From assembly GCA_963579925.1 (NCBI GenBank), contig CAUZJA010000133.1:1-7867 (forward strand): a stretch of DNA of 7,867 bases. The letters are read 5' to 3'. Below the pieces are notes generated by a model. The model was given only the letters and a program-made list of their open reading frames with translations, did no database searches and was not told the origin of the DNA. The translations under genes and the position numbers were made by a program. Source of the DNA: UBA1151 sp963579925 (GTDB taxonomy: Bacteria; Chloroflexota; Dehalococcoidia; Lucifugimonadales; Lucifugimonadaceae). Shown piece by piece: positions 1-6,016 of the stretch. Position 1 is the stretch's first letter. Each line of letters starts with the position of its first letter.

Positions 1-84
1 CTGCGACTCAGATTTGGCGGGCGGCCGAAGGTTGCTGACCGGTAGCACCTGTGGCCGTGGTCGGGTATCGTGCGAGTGTGCCAT
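1..84 (-). CDS. Possible 5' end of a divergent gene, running off the left edge (unknown product)
   Basis: Reading leftward from an ATG at 84-82, 28 codons stay open to the window edge. The peptide begins MAHSHDTRPRPQVL and is rich in proline and polar residues, as disordered N-termini often are. A GTG two codons upstream (90-88) is an alternative start, and an in-frame TAA lies at 117-115. No clear Shine-Dalgarno sequence precedes either start. The product cannot be named from so few residues. The main support is context: a palindrome at 128-139, preceded on this strand by a TTGAGC box, resembles the recA control region, as if a promoter points this way. Non-coding DNA, or the tail of an unrelated plus-strand gene (frame 1 is open to a TAG at 43-45), remains possible. 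Confidence 0.35.
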   Translation of the reverse strand, partial: MAHSHDTRPRPQVLPVSNLRPPAKSESQ

Positions 85-213
85 TAGCACTGCATCGTTT
101 AGCCCGAATCGCGATTACACTAATGGGGTACAAATGTACTACTGCTCAAGAATTCGTGAGATTAGTTTTTAGCCCCCAACTGGTGATTCACCGGGAAGAC
201 AGTTACTGAGCCC
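85..213. other. Intergenic region between the left-edge gene and pncB
   Basis: This stretch holds the palindrome at 128-139 and otherwise little that can be named. A TACACT hexamer at 116-121 could be a -10 for the plus strand, but no acceptable -35 lies 16 to 18 bases upstream. The long plus frame 2 (2-172) gives a peptide rich in Cys, Ser and Arg with no recognisable fold, so it is not called. In front of pncB only a distant GGGAAG (193-198) resembles a Shine-Dalgarno sequence. Confidence 0.4.
128..139. promoter_or_regulatory. Palindromic operator candidate (GTACA-AA-TGTAC), SOS-box-like
   Basis: The 12 bases form a perfect inverted repeat with 5-base arms. With its flanks (127-140) it matches the cyanobacterial LexA consensus RGTACNNNDGTWCB as I recall it. 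On the minus strand it follows TTGAGC (149-144) and AGTAG, the same arrangement seen in front of recA at 5303-5327. It lies between pncB and the truncated left-edge gene and could regulate either. LexA binding is inference: no lexA gene is visible, and the -10 element in either direction is weak. Confidence 0.4.
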
Positions 214-1212
214 ATGACAACACGTGACTTCGAGATTGCGAACTCCCTGCTGGTGGGTGACACGGCGGACGTCTACTTCCACCGCACCATGACTATTCTC
301 CGCAATGAGGGGATGAACCCTGAAGTGGTGATGGAGTTCACGCCTGAGCGCGGTGGAGTCCTGGGTGGCATCAATGAGGTGAAGTCGCTGCTCACCAAAG
401 TTCTGCCAGAGACGGGCCGAGAAGTGTGGGCGCTTGAAGAGGGCTCCGCGATCAATCGCAAAGAAGTGTCTCTGCGAATTCATGCCCCTTATGTTTCATT
501 TGGCCTGTACGAGACCGCAATCTGCGGAATATTGGCATCATGCACAGGCTGGGCTTCGGCAGCCCGTGAATGCGTTGAGGCGGCTCAGGGAATCCCTATC
601 GTCTCGTTCGGCGCACGCCATGTTCATCCTTCTGTTGCAGGCGTGATGGAGTACTCGGCCGTCGTCGGTGGGTGTGTTGCACCTTCATCCGTACTGGGCG
701 CTCGCCTGACTGGCCTGACGCCGTCTGGGACTATGCCCCATGCGCTGGTTTTGATCATGGGTGATACCGTCCGCGCGATTCAGGCGTTTGACCGGCATAT
801 GCCGCCGGAGACACCCCGTGTAGCACTCGTGGATACGTTCCATGATGAGGTAGAGGAGTCGCTAGAAGTTGCTCGCGTGATGCGGGAGAAGCTTCGAGGT
901 GTTCGCCTTGATACACCCCGCGAGCGTGGCGGTGTGACACCGGCGCTTGTGCAAGAGCTTCGCGCGCGGCTCGATCAGGCAGGGTTCAGTCACGTAGACA
1001 TTATTGTGTCCGGCGGAATGAGCCCAGATCGAATCCGAGAATTCGTAGAGACCGAATCTCCAGTGAACGTGTTCGGGGTTGGCTCGTATATCAGTAGCGC
1101 ATCATCAAACAACTTCACTGCAGATATCCATGAGATCGAAGGTCGCCCAGCTGCCAAGCGAGGACGAATCCCGGGTATCACTCAGAACGGGCGACTCGAT
1201 CGAGTTCTCTAG
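214..1212 (+). CDS. pncB: Nicotinate phosphoribosyltransferase (NAPRTase)
   Basis: This cytosolic enzyme of NAD salvage (Preiss-Handler route) joins nicotinate to PRPP, with ATP hydrolysis, to give nicotinate mononucleotide. At 332 residues it belongs to the short NAPRTase form rather than the longer E. coli type. Visible motifs are GDTADVYFHRT (15-25) at the N-terminus, SFGARHVHP (131-139) with the family's histidine region, GLTPSGTMPHAL (167-178), VDTFHDE (206-212), GVRLDTP (229-235), SGGMSPDRI (266-274) and FGVGSYIS (287-294). The last motifs form the phosphate/PRPP-binding side of the barrel. The ATG at 214 is the only start downstream of an in-frame TGA at 184-186, but its Shine-Dalgarno sequence is poor. 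The gene ends in TAG two bases short of the stop of tilS on the other strand. The family call is firm. Nicotinamide phosphoribosyltransferase is less likely given the short form and motifs. Confidence 0.92.
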   Translation: MTTRDFEIANSLLVGDTADVYFHRTMTILRNEGMNPEVVMEFTPERGGVLGGINEVKSLLTKVLPETGREVWALEEGSAINRKEVSLRIHAPYVSFGLYETAICGILASCTGWASAARECVEAAQGIPIVSFGARHVHPSVAGVMEYSAVVGGCVAPSSVLGARLTGLTPSGTMPHALVLIMGDTVRAIQAFDRHMPPETPRVALVDTFHDEVEESLEVARVMREKLRGVRLDTPRERGGVTPALVQELRARLDQAGFSHVDIIVSGGMSPDRIREFVETESPVNVFGVGSYISSASSNNFTADIHEIEGRPAAKRGRIPGITQNGRLDRVL

Positions 1213-1214
1213 GA

Positions 1215-2669
1215 CTAGGCGCTCGTATTCAGAGCATCGGCAAGTTCCAGCCTGACGCAATCGCTGGTCTCACTGGAGACTTTGGCCCACTCAGCTATAC
1301 GGTATCCGGCGACCCACACAATTCTGTTTTCCAGTAGTACAAGCGGAATGCGTCGTCGCAAATCGCGGGGGACTTTGGCATCAATGAAGAAGTCTGACAG
1401 CTTCTTTTCGCCTGTCATGCCGAGTGGCTGGAATCGATCACCTTCAATCCAGTTCCGCACCGTGAGAGACTGCCCGGTGGCTTTCAGATCCAGAAATGCC
1501 ACGGAATCACTGGCAAACGGCGTGCCTTTCGGTGGCTCGGCGAGGACTGCCGTCAGGGTCGTCTCAGTGTTAAGTGCTACCGAACCGGGTACGTTCAGCG
1601 GTTTCTCATCATCGATGGGCAAATAGCGGAATTCGGTGGGATTTGACCCACGACTCAGGGTGGCGTTTTCATACCCAATTTCGAGGACCACTCCGGCTGG
1701 AAGTTCGACCGACTGTCCAACGCCGCCGTGGACGGCGCTGAGGATTGCGGTGACGTGCACCGATTCGAGAGTCTGATGGCGGTCTGGGGCAAACTCAGCA
1801 TAAGCTCGCTGGATTATCCGTGCAGCGATGGCAGCTGGCACATGGTTCAGAACAGCGAGTGGTAAAGATACAATTCCGCCGTCGTGTTTGACTGCGGGCC
1901 ATTGTTCATCGACCATAGCCTCAAGCGCCTGATGATCTGCACCGGCAACTTCGCCAAGTCTGGTGAGCGCATGCGCAACGGATGGATTCAACTCCCGCAT
2001 CTCAGGAAGAATCTTGTGGCGAATGCGGTTTCGCGCGAATGACAGGTCATCGTTGGATGAGTCATGGCGGGTTCGCACGCCTATCGATTCACAGTAAGCT
2101 TCGGTGTCAGGCTTGCTCGCTGAGAGAAGTGGGCGCACCAGTCTGAGTCCTTCTGAATCGTCTTCACCCGGAACCGGACCTCTCGGTTGGATGCCCTGCA
2201 GTCCTGCCAGCCCGCTTCCCCTAACAATGTGCAGTAAGATCGTTTCGGCCTGATCGTCGCTGGTGTGCGCCGTGGCAATGCTGCCGACACCGTGGCGCCG
2301 TGCCGTATCTGCCAGGAATTTGTAGCGCATGGTGCGTGACGCCGATTCCAGGCCTCCGGATTGCGTCGCAGCGTATCCGGCCACATCTCCGGTGCCGATC
2401 TCAAACGTTATTTCGTGTTCTGTGCAGAAATCTCGAACGTATCGAGCATCACCTTCTGACTCAGGTCCTCGGAGGCGATGGTTGAAATGTGCTGCGACGA
2501 ACATAGGAATCTGATTGGGATCTGCTTCACGCAGATGGGCCAAAGCGACCAGCATTGCCATGGAATCTGGACCACCCGAGACCGCGAGAAGAAGTGTCTC
2601 AGAGCGGGTGACACCAGAAGCTACTAGCCCATCGCGTAGCGCTGCCTCAAATGGGTGAAGACGGACCAT
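1215..2669 (-). CDS. tilS: tRNA(Ile)-lysidine synthase TilS
   Basis: TilS ligates lysine to C34 of the CAU-anticodon tRNA-Ile in an ATP-dependent reaction, so that the tRNA reads AUA and accepts isoleucine. It is normally essential. The 484-residue protein shows the N-type ATP-pyrophosphatase P-loop SGGPDS (31-36), then HFNHRLRG (61-68), the TAHTSDDQAETILLHIVRG block (133-151) and FARNRIRHKILPEM (211-224), all hallmarks of the catalytic domain. The C-terminal tRNA-binding TilS_C domain follows, with VRNWIEGDRFQPLGM (404-418) and KKLSDFFIDAKVPR (422-435). Length and domains are complete. The ATG at 2669 lies 6 bases after the stop of the CorC/HlyC gene, with a weak AGG about 10 bases upstream, so translation is probably coupled and the two genes co-transcribed. 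It converges on pncB with a 2-base gap. Confidence 0.96.
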   Translation of the reverse strand: MVRLHPFEAALRDGLVASGVTRSETLLLAVSGGPDSMAMLVALAHLREADPNQIPMFVAAHFNHRLRGPESEGDARYVRDFCTEHEITFEIGTGDVAGYAATQSGGLESASRTMRYKFLADTARRHGVGSIATAHTSDDQAETILLHIVRGSGLAGLQGIQPRGPVPGEDDSEGLRLVRPLLSASKPDTEAYCESIGVRTRHDSSNDDLSFARNRIRHKILPEMRELNPSVAHALTRLGEVAGADHQALEAMVDEQWPAVKHDGGIVSLPLAVLNHVPAAIAARIIQRAYAEFAPDRHQTLESVHVTAILSAVHGGVGQSVELPAGVVLEIGYENATLSRGSNPTEFRYLPIDDEKPLNVPGSVALNTETTLTAVLAEPPKGTPFASDSVAFLDLKATGQSLTVRNWIEGDRFQPLGMTGEKKLSDFFIDAKVPRDLRRRIPLVLLENRIVWVAGYRIAEWAKVSSETSDCVRLELADALNTSA

Positions 2670-2675
2670 AGTCTT

Positions 2676-3962
2676 TTAGCCTGCCGGCTGGGATTCTGGC
2701 ACGGTCGTCAACGGAACTCGAACTTCAACACCCGAAATCTTGTTCCCTTCAATCTTGATGATCCGGAACCTGAGTTCGTTGAATCGGAATCGATATCCCT
2801 CCTGCGGAATGCGTTGGACAGTCTCCAAAACGAATCCTGCGATCGTGTTGTAGTCGCCATCAGGTAGATCCAAATCTAGGCGGTCATTTGCCTCATCAAT
2901 GGACATTCCACCATCCAGTTCGAACGTGTTCTCTCCGATGCTCACGATCTGCTGCGAGGGCTTGAGGCCTTCCTCGCCAGTTCGTCCAACAATCAACTCC
3001 AGGATTCGTGTGAGCGTTACAACTCCGGCGATACCACCGAACTCATCAACGACCAGTGCGATCTTATGACCGTCACTCTGGAGGGATTCGAAGAGGTCGA
3101 GCAACGGTGCCGACTCCGGAACGAAGTACGGTTTTCGCATCAGGTTGGTGACGGGCCTGTCCAGGTCGTCTGGGTTTTCGGCAAGTGACTGCATCACGTC
3201 TTTGATGGAGAGAATTCCCACCACATCGTCTTCATCATCCTCGAAGACTGGGAATCGAGTGTGCTGGGTGCGCTGATACAGCTTCAGAAAGTCCCGAACC
3301 ATGGTGCCGGCCTCAACCCAGATGATCTCGTTGCGTGGGCTCATTACATCAGCAACTTGCATTTCACCAAAACGGAACACTCCTTCAAGCATCTCCCCGC
3401 GGGCTGATTCAACCGTTCCTTCTTCTTCTCCAACGTCAATCAACATTCGAAGCTCACCCTCTGTAACAGTTGGGGTGATTAATGCCTGTCTCCCGCCCAT
3501 CAAACGGACAACCAGGCGAGGGATAGCTGCGAAGAACCATACGATTGGCCCGGTCGCGATCATCAAATACAGAACAGGACGCGCTGAGATCAGTGACCAC
3601 TGTTCATTCATCAGGGTGGCTACAGATTTTGGCGTGAGCTCCCCGGCCACTACGATCAGGACCGCAGCAACGGCGGTGGCGAGCGCCACGACGAGCACAT
3701 TATTGCTATCAAATATCTGGATGGTCACGCTGGTAGCGACCGCGGTCACCATGATGTTGAGGACGTTTCCGGTCAGCAAGATTGCACCAAAGAACCGCTC
3801 GTGTTCTGCGGTTACTTGCATGGCGGCGGCGGCGCGGGGATTTCCTTCTTCTGCCAGGCGGCGTATTCGTACCTTGTTAACTGAAATAAGGGCTGCTTCA
3901 GACGCGCTGATGAACGCGCTGCCCAGCAACCCGATAGCGATAACGATTATTGCGATAGCCAC
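2676..3962 (-). CDS. CNNM/CorC-HlyC family membrane protein (DUF21, CBS pair, CorC_HlyC domain)
   Basis: This 428-residue inner-membrane protein belongs to the family loosely annotated as hemolysins or Mg2+/Co2+ efflux (CorC, YfjD, MpfA). The better-studied members support magnesium export. Domains in order: a DUF21/CNNM membrane domain (1-180) with hydrophobic segments near 1-25, 55-83, 88-107 and 124-150, and the signatures SASEAAL (18-25), GNVLNI (65-70) and GELTPKSVA (107-115); two CBS domains (about 203-325) with VMSPRNEI (206-213), HTRFPVFE (234-241) and VVDEFGGIAGVV (304-315); and a CorC_HlyC domain (336-417) with GDYNTIAGFVL (369-379). The start is GTG at 3962, with GGAGAGGG 6 bases upstream. 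The gene lies 131 bases after recA and 6 bases before tilS. The exact substrate cannot be read from sequence, and nothing supports a true haemolytic role. Confidence 0.92.
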   Translation of the reverse strand: MAIAIIVIAIGLLGSAFISASEAALISVNKVRIRRLAEEGNPRAAAAMQVTAEHERFFGAILLTGNVLNIMVTAVATSVTIQIFDSNNVLVVALATAVAAVLIVVAGELTPKSVATLMNEQWSLISARPVLYLMIATGPIVWFFAAIPRLVVRLMGGRQALITPTVTEGELRMLIDVGEEEGTVESARGEMLEGVFRFGEMQVADVMSPRNEIIWVEAGTMVRDFLKLYQRTQHTRFPVFEDDEDDVVGILSIKDVMQSLAENPDDLDRPVTNLMRKPYFVPESAPLLDLFESLQSDGHKIALVVDEFGGIAGVVTLTRILELIVGRTGEEGLKPSQQIVSIGENTFELDGGMSIDEANDRLDLDLPDGDYNTIAGFVLETVQRIPQEGYRFRFNELRFRIIKIEGNKISGVEVRVPLTTVPESQPAG

Positions 3963-4093
3963 TGCTGGCCCTCTCCGCCCGCCGGCGCAAGCGATGCTTG
4001 CAGACCGGAATGTGCGCTACATAGGGAGTTGAATCCCTTAAGGAATTCTAGCGCAGTGGGAGGGATGGCCTAAAGTGTGGCTTGATGCGCTGT
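3963..4093 (-). other. recA to corC-like gene spacer with leader hairpins, no terminator
   Basis: Read on the minus strand, the spacer contains inverted repeats but no T-run after any of them. GCAAGC-GAT-GCTTGC (3987-4001) is a 6-base stem with a tight loop. GCGCA (3985-3989) can pair instead with TGCGC (4012-4016), so two mutually exclusive folds are possible in the leader just before the GTG start. AGCGCA (4050-4055) and TGCGCT (4086-4091) pair across 30 bases just after recA. The lack of a terminator favours read-through from recA. I cannot assign a known riboswitch here. Confidence 0.35.
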
Positions 4094-5230
4094 TTACTCG
4101 TCCTCAGATTCCTCTGAAGCGGCGCCCTCTGCAACTTCTACCGTTGCTTCCGGGGTGAGTGTGACGACTTCAAATGATGCTCGGATAGCGGCGTCGATCT
4201 CTTCTTGGGCTTCCTCATTGTTGATGAGGTACTGTCGAGCAGCCTCACGACCCTGGCCCATTCGAACCTCGCCGTGCGAGAAGAATGATCCGCTCTTCTT
4301 CAAAAGACCCAGTTCAAGACCCATGTCCAGCAATGCGCCTTCACGACTGATTCCGCGATTGAATAAGATCTCAATCTCCGCGGTCTTGAACGGTGCAGCA
4401 ACCTTGTTCTTTACTACTCGTACTCGAACACGGTTTCCGGTGACGTCATTGCCAACTTTGATCGACTCCATCCGTCGCAGATCCATACGTACGGAGGAGT
4501 AGAACTTGAGTGCGCGTCCACCAGGTGTGACCTCAGGGCTTCCAAAGAACACTCCAACCTTTTCACGCAACTGGTTGATAAATATGACTACGGTGTTCGT
4601 GCGAGCAACAGAACCGGTCAGCTTTCGGAGTGCCTGAGACATTAGGCGCGCCTGAAGACCGATGTGGGTATCGCCCATCTCACCTTCCAGTTCAGCAGAA
4701 GGAACCAGCGCCGCAACACTATCAATGACTACAACATCAAGGGCGCCTGATCGCACCAGGTAGTCCGTGATCTCCAATGCCTGCTCTGCTGAGTCTGGCT
4801 GTGAGATGTATAGAGCATCGACATCTACGCCACAGAGTGCCGCGTAAGCAGGATCCATAGCATGTTCAGCATCTATGTAAGCGGCCGTGCCGCCTGCTCG
4901 TTGCGCCTCAGCTACGATGTGGGACGCCAGTGTTGTCTTTCCGCTGGATTCTGCCCCAAAGATCTCAACGATACGTCCACGGGGTACGCCGCCTACACCA
5001 AGAGCCATGTCCAAGATGATGGAGCCTGTAGGTATCGCCGCGACCGAATGAATCCGGGATTCGCTCATCTTCATGATTGAGCCGCGACCGAATGCCTTCT
5101 CAATTTGGCTCAGGGCCAGATCTAGGGCTTGATCGCGCTCTGTCGGTTTCCCGTTCAGGCTAACGGTGCCATCCTGCAGGCTAACGGAGCCGTCCTGTAC
5201 GTGGCGGGAGGTCTTTTTTTTGGTAGGCAT
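4094..5230 (-). CDS. recA: Recombinase RecA
   Basis: RecA polymerises on single-stranded DNA, performs ATP-driven strand exchange, and stimulates LexA self-cleavage in the SOS response. With the start at 5230 the protein has 378 residues. It shows the N-terminal helix ERDQALDLALSQIEKAFGRG (31-50), Walker A GAESSGKTT (92-100), the catalytic EHAMDP region (122-127), Walker B VVVID (166-170), INQLREKVG (218-226) and the L2-flanking PGGRALKFY (236-244). The tail is strongly acidic, as in many RecAs, where it tunes DNA access. The ATG at 5230 has AGGA 9 bases upstream. A longer frame reaches 5308, but its first codon lies inside the proposed operator, so 5230 is preferred. Before the conserved core lie about 30 extra residues, including three lysines and a tandem QDGSVSL/QDGTVSL repeat. 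recX, a frequent neighbour, is absent. Confidence 0.98.
   Translation of the reverse strand: MPTKKKTSRHVQDGSVSLQDGTVSLNGKPTERDQALDLALSQIEKAFGRGSIMKMSESRIHSVAAIPTGSIILDMALGVGGVPRGRIVEIFGAESSGKTTLASHIVAEAQRAGGTAAYIDAEHAMDPAYAALCGVDVDALYISQPDSAEQALEITDYLVRSGALDVVVIDSVAALVPSAELEGEMGDTHIGLQARLMSQALRKLTGSVARTNTVVIFINQLREKVGVFFGSPEVTPGGRALKFYSSVRMDLRRMESIKVGNDVTGNRVRVRVVKNKVAAPFKTAEIEILFNRGISREGALLDMGLELGLLKKSGSFFSHGEVRMGQGREAARQYLINNEEAQEEIDAAIRASFEVVTLTPEATVEVAEGAASEESEDE
5156..5197 (-). repeat. Two-copy 21-base tandem repeat inside recA
   Basis: Copy one is 5156-5176 and copy two 5177-5197. They start with the same CAGGCTAACGG (plus strand) and match at 19 of 21 positions. In frame they encode QDGSVSL (residues 12-18) and QDGTVSL (19-25) of RecA, in the extension before the conserved core. 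The close match points to a recent in-frame duplication. Confidence 0.9.
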
Positions 5231-5239
5231 TCTGTTCTG

Positions 5240-5246
5240 TCCTGAG
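5240..5246 (-). promoter_or_regulatory. Ribosome binding site of recA, fixing the start at 5230
   Basis: On the minus strand CTCAGGA lies 9 bases before the ATG at 5230. The upstream alternative start at 5308 would lie inside the palindrome of the promoter. This site therefore decides the start. Confidence 0.65.
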
Positions 5247-5298
5247 TTTTCGGCGTTACCGGCTCGATCATTGGGTCCCAATTTATCGGGACGAACCG

Positions 5299-5327
5299 AG
5301 CCTAGCACATTTGTTCTACTCCCTCAA
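5299..5327 (-). promoter_or_regulatory. Candidate recA promoter
   Basis: On the minus strand TTGAGG (5327-5322) and TAGGCT (5304-5299) are separated by exactly 17 bases. Each matches the housekeeping consensus only partly (TTGA of the -35; first, second and last bases of the -10). The palindrome at 5303-5318 fills the spacer, the position expected for a repressor that blocks RNA polymerase. It would give a leader of about 60 bases before the ATG at 5230. Moderate confidence only. Confidence 0.4.
5303..5318. promoter_or_regulatory. Palindromic operator candidate (SOS box) upstream of recA
   Basis: TAGCACA-TT-TGTTCTA is a 16-base palindrome with one mismatched pair out of seven. On the minus strand it reads GAAC-AAAT-GTGC, one base from the Gram-positive LexA pattern GAACNNNNGTTC. 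Its core ACAAATGT also occurs at 131-138. recA is the classic SOS gene, so LexA is the obvious candidate binder. Binding itself is inferred. Confidence 0.55.
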
Positions 5328-5485
5328 ATACCTCATGTCACAACAGGCATTTGAGATCCGCGTCGTTCACAATCTTCGCGTTTCCCTGTTAGGTATGAAG
5401 CCACTACGATGTGGAGGAATCGTGACGATTCGAGCGTTTTAGTCGCCCACCCCATTTCGCGTGAACTACATGAGGGATATTCAAC
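5319..5485. other. Divergent spacer between recA and the DUF488 gene
   Basis: Beyond the recA promoter and operator I see no RNA gene, repeat or clear plus-strand promoter. A loose TTCACA/TAGGTA pair with an 18-base gap (around 5365-5394) could drive the DUF488 gene, but it is too degenerate to call separately. Confidence 0.3.
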
Positions 5486-5488
5486 TTG
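5472..5488 (+). promoter_or_regulatory. Ribosome binding site and TTG start of the DUF488 gene
   Basis: GAGGG at 5472-5476 precedes the TTG at 5486, with 10 bases between GAGG and the start. An in-frame TGA overlaps the site at 5471-5473, so no start further upstream is possible. The next methionine is residue 98, inside the conserved region. The TTG start is therefore well supported. Confidence 0.75.
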
Positions 5489-5929
5489 TCCGACACATTG
5501 CACACGATCGGGTTTACTCGGAAATCAGCGGCAGAGTTTTTCGGTGCGTTGGAGCAAGCAGGCGTTAAGACCGTCGTCGATGTTCGGGTGAACAATTCGT
5601 CTCAACTCGCAGGTTTTACAAAAAGAGATGATCTAGCGTTCTTTTTGCGAGAGGTTCTTGGTGTGCGCTACATCCACGAGCTGAGTCTGGCTCCAACCCA
5701 GGAATTGGTTAAGAGTTATCGAACGAAGCACATCGATAGCGATCAGTTTGAAACCCGCTATTTGGAGTTGTTACACATGAGAGATGTCTCAGGACATCTC
5801 AAGGAGTCTGACTTTCGCTCGGATACCGCACTGCTGTGCTCAGAACCAGAGGCCGCGCATTGTCACCGACGCATAGCGAGCGAGTATTTGCGATCCAACT
5901 GGGGCGGTTTCGAAATCATCCACCTCTAA
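5486..5929 (+). CDS. DUF488 family protein
   Basis: This is a 147-residue soluble protein of a widespread family without an assigned reaction. The family signatures are visible: TIGF (7-10) at the first strand, VDVR (31-34), a tyrosine/histidine segment YIHEL (62-66), and the near-C-terminal LLCSEPEAAHCHRRIASEYL (116-135) with its Cys and the HCHR cluster. The Cys-His cluster has led to suggestions of a metal-binding or nucleotide-related enzyme, but I know of no confirmed role. The length is close to normal for the family, and no signal peptide or membrane segment is seen. It is divergent from recA and convergent with the RRM gene, so its position gives no operon partner. A link to DNA repair through recA's operator would be speculation, as the palindrome lies over 160 bases upstream. 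Confidence 0.85.
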   Translation: MSDTLHTIGFTRKSAAEFFGALEQAGVKTVVDVRVNNSSQLAGFTKRDDLAFFLREVLGVRYIHELSLAPTQELVKSYRTKHIDSDQFETRYLELLHMRDVSGHLKESDFRSDTALLCSEPEAAHCHRRIASEYLRSNWGGFEIIHL

Positions 5930-5950
5930 AAGTCTGTCTATGCAGGAGTC

Positions 5951-5991
5951 AAATACAAAAAGAAGGCCCCGATGCAATATCGGGGCCTTCT
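5951..5991 (-). terminator. Rho-independent terminator of the RRM gene
   Basis: A perfect 13-base inverted repeat (5961-5973 with 5979-5991, core AAGGCCCCGAT) closes a 5-base loop. On the minus strand it is followed by TTTTTGTATTT. It lies about 25 bases beyond the TAG of the RRM gene. In the plus direction the hairpin is not followed by a T-run, so it would serve the convergent DUF488 gene poorly. Confidence 0.92.
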
Positions 5992-6016
5992 ATCGACATT
6001 AGTTAGTCGATGGGGT

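Noticed and set aside
2..172. Open plus frame 2 at the left edge as the tail of an upstream gene
   Set aside because: The peptide is rich in Cys, Ser and Arg without a recognisable fold, and it crosses the palindromic regulatory site.
169..483. 104-codon minus frame over the start of pncB
   Set aside because: It is antisense to the well-supported NAPRTase, has no recognisable motif and is His/Arg-rich in the way shadow frames are.
3987..4001. Hairpin as a terminator between recA and the CorC-like gene
   Set aside because: On the minus strand it is followed by GC-rich sequence and no T-run, only about 25 bases before the GTG start.
3301..4032. 243-codon open frame on the plus strand opposite the CorC-like gene
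   Set aside because: The peptide is a low-complexity Ser/Thr/Ala/Arg mix with no fold, fully antisense to a gene with clear domain motifs. It is a shadow frame.
4094..5308. Longer recA reading frame from 5308
   Set aside because: The first codon lies inside the proposed operator, the extra 26 residues resemble no RecA, and a good ribosome binding site precedes the ATG at 5230.
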